From: Maribrevibacterium harenarium
Lineage (GTDB): Bacteria; Pseudomonadota; Gammaproteobacteria; Pseudomonadales; Marinomonadaceae
DNA: 64,000 bases
NCBI RefSeq assembly: GCF_006385675.1
Contig: NZ_VFRR01000016.1
Location: forward strand, 17,792-81,791
Reading direction: 5' to 3'
Positions within the stretch are counted from its first letter, which is position 1, and every line of letters starts with the position of its first letter. Made by a program: the position numbers and the translations under genes. Shown piece by piece: positions 58,011 to 64,000 of the stretch. The notes under the pieces were generated by a model. It did not search any database, was not told the origin of the DNA, and worked only from the letters and a program-made list of their open reading frames with translations.

Positions 58011-60176
58011 ATGACCGATACCCAAACGCAAACTGCGCCAACCCCCGCCGCTTTTGACCTAGAGCTAACTTGCCCCCTAGGGCTTGAACACGTTCTAGCG
58101 CAAGAGCTTTCTGATCTTGGCTTGACGCAAACCCGTCTTGGGGAGGCTCAAGTTAAGCTAACGACGGACTTAGCCGGACTCTATACCGCTTGTCTTTGGT
58201 CTCGGGTAGCAACCCGAGTAATGTTGCCGTTGCATAGCTTTACCGTCGATTCGGCGCAAGATCTATATGATGGGGTTGCCAGCGTCGATTGGGCGGCGCA
58301 CATGACTGCAGATTGCACCATCGCCATTGATTGCCATGGCACCAACCAAGTTATCCGTAACACCCAGTTCGGCGCGGTGCGGGCAAAAGATGCCATCGCT
58401 GATTTTTTTATGGCGAAAGAACAACGTCGTCCGAGTGTCGCTAAACAGCAACCAGATATTCGTATCGCCTTACGCATTAAGCGCAACCAAGCTGTGATCA
58501 GTTTGGATGTATCTGGGGAGAGTTTGCATCGTCGCGGTTATCGGCAGCAGGGTGCCATGGCCCCATTGAAAGAGAACCTCGCAGCAGGTCTATTGCTGCG
58601 TTCGGGGTGGAGTGGAAAACAAACGGACTTTGCCCAGTTAGTTGACCCAATGTGTGGCTCTGGGACGTTTCTTATTGAAGCAGCGCTCATGTCGCTGAAT
58701 ATTGCGCCGGGCTTGCGCCGTCCCTACTGGGGCTTTAAAGGTTGGCGTCAGCATGATCATCGCTTGTGGCAACAGCTTCAAGATCAAGCGAAGAATCAAC
58801 GTAAACAAGCACAAGAGCTTGGTGTGCGTTTCCAAGGTACAGACCGCGACAGCAAAGCCATTGCCGCAGCCCGCGAGAATATCAAACGTGCCGGTTTGGT
58901 GGGTATCGTTGAAGTAACTCTGTCCCCTTTTCAAGACCATGAATTCAATTGGGATCAGTCGCCATCTTTGATTATGGTGAATCCTCCTTACGGAGAACGT
59001 CTTGGGGATGAAATGGCGTTGGTTGCCCTGTATCGACAGCTTGGGGAATGGGCTGTCACCCATAACCCTGGCGGCCATCTGATGTTACTGACCAGTAACG
59101 AACAATTGGCGCGGCAGATCCCAGTGCGTCCGGACAAAAATACTCGCATACTTAACGGCGGTTTAGAGTGTCGCGCGTATCAATTTCCGCTCTCTGAAAA
59201 ACATATTAAACAGGGCGATATTGCTCAGATTGGCATGTCATCCGGCGCACAGATGTTTGCTAACCGTCTGCAAAAAAATGCGAAACGTCTGAAAAAATGG
59301 CTCACCAAGGAAAATATCCAATGCTACCGCCTCTATGATGCAGATATGCCGGAATATGCTGTAGCTATCGACATTTACGGCGATTGGGCCCATGTGCAGG
59401 AGTACCAAGCGCCGAAGAGTGTTGACCCAGAAAAAGTGCAGCAGCGCTTATTTGATGTGGTAGCGGCCCTGCCTGTGGCACTGGATATTCCCGAGACCCA
59501 AATCGTCGTGAAGCAGCGTCGGCGTCAAGCGGGCAAACAACAATACGAGCGTATGGATCAGACCCAGCATGAGCTGACGGTTGAAGAACATGGCTGTGAT
59601 TTTATCGTCAACCTCCATGACTACTTGGACACTGGCTTATTCTTAGATCACCGTCCGGTGCGTAAATTGATTCAGGATAAAGCCAATGGCAAGCGCTTTT
59701 TAAATCTATTCTGTTATACCGCTAGCGCTTCCGTCCATGCGGGTCAAGGTGGTGCGCGATCAACATTAAGCGTCGACATGTCCAATACCTATACTGATTG
59801 GGCGCGACGTAATCTTGCTTTGAATGAATTTTCGGAACGGGATCATAAAGTTGTGCGCGACGACTGTTTCCGTTGGCTAGAAAAAGGCGAGGGTGAGTTT
59901 GACTTGATCTTTATGGACCCGCCGACCTTCTCAAATTCCAAAAAAATGGCCGATGTCTTAGACGTACAGCGCGATCATATTGAGCTAATCAATGGTGCGA
60001 TGGCCTTATTACACCGAGACGGCGAGTTGATCTTTTCGAATAACTATCGTCGCTTTGTGTTGGATGATGAGATTCTGACTCGCTATCAAGTAGAAGATAT
60101 TACCCGACGCACCCTGGACCCAGACTTCGAACGCAATACCAAAATTCACCAGTGTTGGATTATTCGCCACAAGTAA
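58011..60176 (+). CDS. rlmL: Bifunctional 23S rRNA methyltransferase RlmK/RlmL
   Basis: Methylates G2445 (N2, RlmL half) and G2069 (N7, RlmK half) of 23S rRNA. The 721-residue protein has an N-terminal THUMP domain, a first methyltransferase (DPMCGSGTFLIEAAL, MVNPPYGERLGDE) and a second one (LNLFCYTASASVHAGQGGA, IFMDPPTFSNSKKM). The length is near E. coli RlmKL (702). The ATG has only an A-rich leader, no clear ribosome site. Confidence 0.96.
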   Translation: MTDTQTQTAPTPAAFDLELTCPLGLEHVLAQELSDLGLTQTRLGEAQVKLTTDLAGLYTACLWSRVATRVMLPLHSFTVDSAQDLYDGVASVDWAAHMTADCTIAIDCHGTNQVIRNTQFGAVRAKDAIADFFMAKEQRRPSVAKQQPDIRIALRIKRNQAVISLDVSGESLHRRGYRQQGAMAPLKENLAAGLLLRSGWSGKQTDFAQLVDPMCGSGTFLIEAALMSLNIAPGLRRPYWGFKGWRQHDHRLWQQLQDQAKNQRKQAQELGVRFQGTDRDSKAIAAARENIKRAGLVGIVEVTLSPFQDHEFNWDQSPSLIMVNPPYGERLGDEMALVALYRQLGEWAVTHNPGGHLMLLTSNEQLARQIPVRPDKNTRILNGGLECRAYQFPLSEKHIKQGDIAQIGMSSGAQMFANRLQKNAKRLKKWLTKENIQCYRLYDADMPEYAVAIDIYGDWAHVQEYQAPKSVDPEKVQQRLFDVVAALPVALDIPETQIVVKQRRRQAGKQQYERMDQTQHELTVEEHGCDFIVNLHDYLDTGLFLDHRPVRKLIQDKANGKRFLNLFCYTASASVHAGQGGARSTLSVDMSNTYTDWARRNLALNEFSERDHKVVRDDCFRWLEKGEGEFDLIFMDPPTFSNSKKMADVLDVQRDHIELINGAMALLHRDGELIFSNNYRRFVLDDEILTRYQVEDITRRTLDPDFERNTKIHQCWIIRHK

Positions 60177-60192
60177 CCCCATTACTTGTGGC
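60166..60192 (+). other. Hairpin overlapping the rlmL stop codon
   Basis: Perfect 11-bp stem GCCACAAGTAA (60166-60176) and TTACTTGTGGC (60182-60192) with a 5-nt loop. It includes the stop codon and lacks a U-tract, so it is not a standard terminator; it may protect the 3' end or limit readthrough into purU. Confidence 0.45.
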
Positions 60193-60246
60193 TGGAATGT
60201 CAACCAATGACTTTTATTGAGAAACGACAACAAGGTTAGAAAAACC

Positions 60247-61104
60247 ATGAGTAACACTTTTCGCTTAGTGATCAGCTGTCCCGATCGAGTGGGTATCGTG
60301 GCAGCAGTCAGTCAATATCTGCACGAACGTAATGGCTCCATCATTGAAGCTAATCACCACACCGATCCGGAGCAGAAATGGTTCTTTATGCGTCACGTCA
60401 TCGATGCGGATAGTCTGACGGTTGATATTGAGACGTTCCGCGCTGAATTCGCCACGATTGCCGCACAGTTTGATATGAACTGGTACGTCACCGATAGTCG
60501 TGACAAGCCTAAAGTAATGCTTATGGCCACCAAAGAGTCCCACTGCCTAAACGATATTTTGCACCGCTGGCATACCGAAGAATTACATTGCGAAATCGTC
60601 GGTGTGATAGCGAACCACGAGGATCTACGCTCCATGGTGGAGTGGTACCAGGTGCCTTATCACTGTATTGATGTGCCGAAGGAAAACAAAATGCCGGCCT
60701 TCACTCAAATCGAGCAGGCGATCGACCAATCCGGTGCTGACACCATCGTTTTGGCTCGTTATATGCAGATATTTCCAGAGTATCTGTGTGAAAAATACCG
60801 CCATCGGGTGATCAATATTCATCACAGCTTCCTACCTTCCTTTATCGGAGCGAAACCTTACCACCAAGCGGCAGTACGTGGCGTAAAACTGATCGGGGCT
60901 ACCTGCCACTATGTAACGGCAGATTTGGATGCGGGGCCAATCATCGAACAAGACGTGATCCGCGTGCGTCACAGTCACACGGCTACTGACATGGTGCGTT
61001 TGGGTAAAGATATCGAGAAATTGGTGTTAGCCCGAGGCCTGCGTTACCACCTCGAAGACCGAGTATTAGTACACGGCAACAAGACGGTTGTGTTCAGTGA
61101 GTAA
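60247..61104 (+). CDS. purU: Formyltetrahydrofolate deformylase
   Basis: Releases formate and tetrahydrofolate from 10-formyl-THF, supplying formate for PurT and balancing C1 units. From the ATG at 60247 it has 285 residues: an N-terminal ACT domain (RLVISCPDRVGIVAAVSQYL) and a formyltransferase domain with VIGVIANH-type EIVGVIANHEDL, LARYMQIF and the active-site stretch NIHHSFLPSFIGAKPYHQA, then ATCHYVTADLDAGPIIEQD. It follows rlmL by 70 bp. Confidence 0.95.
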   Translation: MSNTFRLVISCPDRVGIVAAVSQYLHERNGSIIEANHHTDPEQKWFFMRHVIDADSLTVDIETFRAEFATIAAQFDMNWYVTDSRDKPKVMLMATKESHCLNDILHRWHTEELHCEIVGVIANHEDLRSMVEWYQVPYHCIDVPKENKMPAFTQIEQAIDQSGADTIVLARYMQIFPEYLCEKYRHRVINIHHSFLPSFIGAKPYHQAAVRGVKLIGATCHYVTADLDAGPIIEQDVIRVRHSHTATDMVRLGKDIEKLVLARGLRYHLEDRVLVHGNKTVVFSE

Positions 61105-61213
61105 TCCCGCTCGGTGAGTTATGCTTCTGTGCCTGTTACAGCAATAACATTTTGTTATCTGGAAAATTGGCTATAGTTACCCAAAGCATCCATGCATGTG
61201 GAGGGTATCAAAG

Positions 61214-61474
61214 ATGAAGTTAAAACTTACGCCAACTCAGAATCTGTGTATCGGCTTTATTGAATCCGGGTTTGATCTGGTTGAGCTTGATGACAAATTG
61301 TATTTTGTCAAAGGAGAGCGCCGTCAAAAAGTGCTGCCAAAGACTCTCGACGCCTTAGTAAGTCGGGGGGCCTTAGCCGTTACCGATGACGGTCAGTATC
61401 AACTAAGCGAAGAGTTCAAACAACATCGGCAGCGTATGCGCGAGCCTTTCGACTCTGGGCATACGCGCCACTAA
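61214..61474 (+). CDS. Small protein of unknown function
   Basis: 86 residues from the ATG at 61214, which has GGAGGG eight bases upstream; a further in-frame ATG at 61196 overlaps that ribosome site. No signal peptide or membrane helix. The pattern of a helix (TPTQNLCIGFIESG), a beta pair (DLVELDDKLYFVKG), a helix (TLDALVSRGAL) and a second beta pair (VTDDGQYQLSEEF) looks like a small winged-helix or YjhX-like fold, but I do not recognise the family. It converges on the DUF3549 gene with a 2-bp gap. Confidence 0.75.
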   Translation: MKLKLTPTQNLCIGFIESGFDLVELDDKLYFVKGERRQKVLPKTLDALVSRGALAVTDDGQYQLSEEFKQHRQRMREPFDSGHTRH

Positions 61475-61476
61475 TG

Positions 61477-62529
61477 CTATTGCACAGTATTCTGAGTCGG
61501 CGTAAAGATCTGGCTTACCGCCTCGGCTAGTTTGGGGCTAATGCTTGGCGAACGCAGCAGGGCCCAGATTGTTGCTCGGTCTTCTGGATTCTGAGTCAAT
61601 TCCGATAACACCTGACGAAATGCTGTCAAACCATCGTCTCGGTGTGCTAGCTTTTCCATAATGACACGCAGCAGAATAGGGCTGCTTCTGAGCCACTGGG
61701 GTGCCTTGGCAATCAGTGCCGCAATAATATGGATTTGAGCATCAGAGCAACTACTTAAGTCACCTAAAAGAGTCAGTAAACTCGTTTCCACTGCCTGTGC
61801 ATTTTGTTCCCGTGACAGCGCACGGATAAATGCAGGCGTTACCGAAATATCACTTTCCTGCAAACGTTCGGCGAGCGCCTGTACCACAGTAGGTGGTAAA
61901 TGTTCGTGCTCTAAAGCGTGGCAGAGAGAGGTTAATAGTGGCATCGGCGCAGCTTGTACCGCCTGTAGAATCAACGACTCATATTGGCCTATATCTACCC
62001 GCGCTGCTAATTCGGCTAAACCTTGTAGGCCTAATTCATCCCAACCATCGGTAGTTGAGGGGAGTCCGGCGATATAGTCGCAAACGGGCGCAAAGTACGA
62101 GGAAGGTTGGGTTTTTAAGTCGCGGCCTAATTTGGCATGAAAACTGGCTAAGCGCTCTTGATCTGGTTGAAAGGCGTAAGGGTTGTCCTCTAGTGCCTCT
62201 TGCAATCCGGCTTCTTCCCCTTTGTGCATGATCTTATCAACAATGGTTTTGATAAAGTGATCCCTGGCCCCAAGGTTCAAGCAGGCTTGCTCATCCACTG
62301 GCAAGCGAATAAACCACACCACATACTCCTTGCCTTGTGCCTGAACCTTGCTGAGGACACAGGCTAACCAAGCGTGTTGGCGGAACGGAGTTGGATAGGG
62401 GGTTTGCTTACGATCGAATTGGATCACTTGTTGTGGTGTCAGGCGTTGAATATGACGCCCAACATCGTAAAAGGTGGCATGGCAATCGACGGCAGCGAAT
62501 AAATCGCCAAGGGACTCAATACTCTTCAT
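61477..62529 (-). CDS. DUF3549 family protein
   Basis: A 350-residue soluble protein of a gammaproteobacterial family of unknown function. Typical features are the start KSIESLGDLFAAVDCHATFYDVGRHI, YPTPFRQHAWLACVL, YVVWFIRLPVDEQACLNLGARD and a C-terminal half made of helical repeats. The start at 62529 follows the family; the frame is open to 62655 without similarity. No good ribosome site is seen before 62529. It diverges from the DUF1853 gene. Confidence 0.8.
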   Translation of the reverse strand: MKSIESLGDLFAAVDCHATFYDVGRHIQRLTPQQVIQFDRKQTPYPTPFRQHAWLACVLSKVQAQGKEYVVWFIRLPVDEQACLNLGARDHFIKTIVDKIMHKGEEAGLQEALEDNPYAFQPDQERLASFHAKLGRDLKTQPSSYFAPVCDYIAGLPSTTDGWDELGLQGLAELAARVDIGQYESLILQAVQAAPMPLLTSLCHALEHEHLPPTVVQALAERLQESDISVTPAFIRALSREQNAQAVETSLLTLLGDLSSCSDAQIHIIAALIAKAPQWLRSSPILLRVIMEKLAHRDDGLTAFRQVLSELTQNPEDRATIWALLRSPSISPKLAEAVSQIFTPTQNTVQ

Positions 62530-62692
62530 AGGGATAGCAATACGGGTTACTCTTGTGTGGACGGTGACACCCAGCGGGCTCACCCCAAAATTTACTAGAC
62601 GCCATGATAATCGTTTTGAGACGATAAATCTTCTAGTGTCAGATGGTGATAACAAAGGGCAGTGCCCATGAAGAAAATGATGAGGGGAGCGA

Positions 62693-63559
62693 GTGCAACA
62701 ACTGTTGGCAGATTTACTTTGGCTGCTTGAAGAACGAGAACTGATCTGGGCGGATAGTTCGTTGTTGCCCTACCGTCATCAGGATTGGCGTTCACGCTAC
62801 GACGAGCTTGTTACGCGGCCAGACCCATTGGTGCAATGGATGGCGCAAGCTAAATCCCATTTTCTCGGTGTTTACGCAGAACGATTGTTTTCGTTTGCCC
62901 TACGTCATTTTTATCAGTTAGAAATACTGGCTGAACATCATCAGCTGCATCAAGACGGTGTCACCTTGGGGGAGGTGGATGCGCTTGTACGCTTACCTGA
63001 TGGACAGATAATGCAAATTGAATTTGCAACCAAGTTCTATTTACATCGACCTGATCTTGCTCCCCATGATTGGATTGGGCCGAACAAAAACGATAGCTTA
63101 TTTAAAAAAGTCTCCCATGCGCGACTACATCAATTGCAAATACTGAATACATTGCCGGGGCGAGCTTGGTTGAGTGATTTGTCACAAACCGTTAACTATC
63201 GCGCTAATTTGATGGTCTTTGGGCGTCGCTTCTGGCACTTAGATAGTGCAAAATGTAATGAAATGTATCATCTCTTGGGTCAGGATAGTGCCAGTAATGG
63301 GTACTGGGCGAGGCTGAGTGAGCTTGCCGATTTACCATTTGAGTTACATGGGGATGTAGCGATAAAACCCAATTGGTTGGCTTTTGAAGCATCTAATGAA
63401 CTAAAAATTAAGATAAATTTTGCTTATCTAAAAACTCTAACGGATCAATTTTTGCGGGATTCACGACCACTTCTCTACCGTATTAACATCGAAAATGACG
63501 GAAATATGACAGAACGCCAAACTGGAAGTTGGTTATTCATCGTTCCTGATACTTGGTGA
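62693..63559 (+). CDS. DUF1853 family protein
   Basis: A 288-residue protein. Features are FALRHFYQLEILAEHHQL, the acidic core LGEVDALVRLPDGQIMQIEFATKFYL split by a turn, and WIGPNKNDSLFKKVSHARLHQL. The E-V-D and E-F-x-x-K residues are spaced like a PD-(D/E)xK nuclease core, which is my inference and is not an established activity. The start is GTG at 62693, with GAGGGG upstream. Confidence 0.8.
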   Translation: MQQLLADLLWLLEERELIWADSSLLPYRHQDWRSRYDELVTRPDPLVQWMAQAKSHFLGVYAERLFSFALRHFYQLEILAEHHQLHQDGVTLGEVDALVRLPDGQIMQIEFATKFYLHRPDLAPHDWIGPNKNDSLFKKVSHARLHQLQILNTLPGRAWLSDLSQTVNYRANLMVFGRRFWHLDSAKCNEMYHLLGQDSASNGYWARLSELADLPFELHGDVAIKPNWLAFEASNELKIKINFAYLKTLTDQFLRDSRPLLYRINIENDGNMTERQTGSWLFIVPDTW

Positions 63560-63703
63560 CACTTGAAAAGTGAATGTGATTCAGGCAGAAAGTCCCATCC
63601 AATATTTAATGATGAGCCTGATGAAACCTGTTGTCCCCGTAAATCACGGCACCAAAACCAATTTTTCCCCGGCGTGGGTTTGCAACTGTTGCTGATTTTA
63701 TGT

Positions 63704-63725
63704 TACTGTATATATATACATAGTA
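63704..63725. repeat. A/T-rich imperfect palindrome before the recombinase gene
   Basis: A 12-bp perfect palindrome GTATATATATAC (63708-63719) flanked by TACT (63704-63707) and AGTA (63722-63725). It ends 14 bp before the recombinase ATG and may be a promoter region or a binding site for the recombinase. Confidence 0.55.
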
Positions 63726-63739
63726 ATATATTGGTGTAA

Positions 63740-64000
63740 ATGAAGCTTTCAGATTGGGCAAGAAAACAAGGAATAAGCTATCGTACCGCATGGAACCAGT
63801 TTCGTAGCGGCAAGCTTCCTGTGCCTGCAAGGCAGCTGCCTACTGGCACGATCATTGTTGATGAGGTTGTTAGAGAGTCTAAAGCTGTTATTTATACTCG
63901 CATCTCCAGCTCCGATCAGAAAAAGGATTTAGATGGTCAAATCGCCCGCTGCCTGAGCTTCGCAAATGCTCAAGGAATTGCTGTATCCGCTACTGTCTCT
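63740..64000 (+). CDS. tnpA: IS607-family serine recombinase TnpA, 3' end cut by window edge
   Basis: The first 87 codons are visible. The N-terminus is a small MerR-like DNA-binding domain (LSDWARKQGISYRTAWNQF, then LPTGTIIVDE), directly followed by the start of a serine resolvase domain (AVIYTRISSSDQKKDLDGQ), where the first Ser after RI is the expected nucleophile. This order, HTH first and catalysis second, is the hallmark of IS607 transposases. No ribosome site is strong; GGTG lies six bases upstream. Whether the gene is intact cannot be seen. Confidence 0.88.
   Translation, partial: MKLSDWARKQGISYRTAWNQFRSGKLPVPARQLPTGTIIVDEVVRESKAVIYTRISSSDQKKDLDGQIARCLSFANAQGIAVSATVS

Larger units (their letters stand above)
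63704..64000 (+). mobile_element. IS607-family element, left part, cut by window edge
   Basis: Called from the IS607-type tnpA alone. The left boundary cannot be fixed from one end: IS607 elements have no long terminal repeats and make no target duplication. It must lie between the DUF1853 stop (63559) and about 63704. A tnpB gene and guide RNA would be expected to the right, outside the window. Confidence 0.7.

Overview
The window is a stretch of chromosome from a marine-type gammaproteobacterium. Evidence for this is a six-subunit Na+-translocating NADH dehydrogenase operon (nqrABCDEF with apbE and nqrM), the Na+/H+ antiporter NhaB, CsiV, KdkA, RMF, RlmKL, and the small families DUF2835, DUF3549 and DUF1853, together with the classic tig-clpP-clpX-lon-hupB-ppiD order. 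Base composition is moderate and even. I cannot name the genus; the gene set fits Oceanospirillales, Alteromonadales or Cellvibrionales relatives. Almost everything is conserved core genome. The one clear mobile gene is at the right edge.

Layout. 1-8.5 kb (minus strand): the 3'-truncated guanine deaminase gene, a VanZ-like protein, the helicase DbpA, and a coupled signalling pair made of a very large hybrid histidine kinase and an HD-GYP response regulator. 8.5-11 kb (plus): a circularly permuted ribosome-assembly GTPase, a YacL protein and an acidic protein with an apparent internal duplication. 11-14.7 kb: lipid A/inner-core genes (lpxL, kdkA, a GT9 heptosyltransferase) and a MetF-like protein. 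14.9-19.6 kb: an SrmB-like helicase, a LysR regulator that seems to lack any ordinary start codon, MltD and GloB. 19.8-21.7 kb: yafS-rnhA-dnaQ, joined by 4-bp overlaps. 21.7-29.1 kb: nhaB, sohB, csiV-mfd and folX.

29.4-38.2 kb is the energy block: nqrABCDEF, then apbE (attaches FMN to NqrB and NqrC), nqrM (NQR maturation) and sthA (transhydrogenase). 38.2-48.4 kb holds hpt, a YihY protein, a candidate small RNA, tRNA-Arg(UCU), and the proteostasis block tig, clpP, clpX, lon, hupB, tRNA-Asp(GUC), ppiD. 48.4-56.2 kb holds a DyP-type peroxidase and a tightly overlapped MoxR/DUF58/DUF4381/BatA/BatB-TPR/BatD operon. 56.3-63.6 kb holds DUF2835, pyrD, rmf, rlmKL, purU, an unknown small protein, DUF3549 and DUF1853. 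At 63.7 kb an IS607-type serine recombinase begins and runs out of the window.

I did not find a clear undescribed multi-gene system. The best leads are the LysR gene with an apparent ATC/ATA start, two rho-independent terminators that serve no visible gene and so imply small RNAs, the unusual membrane sensor of the hybrid kinase, the duplicated acidic protein, and the IS607-like element whose remaining cargo lies outside the window.
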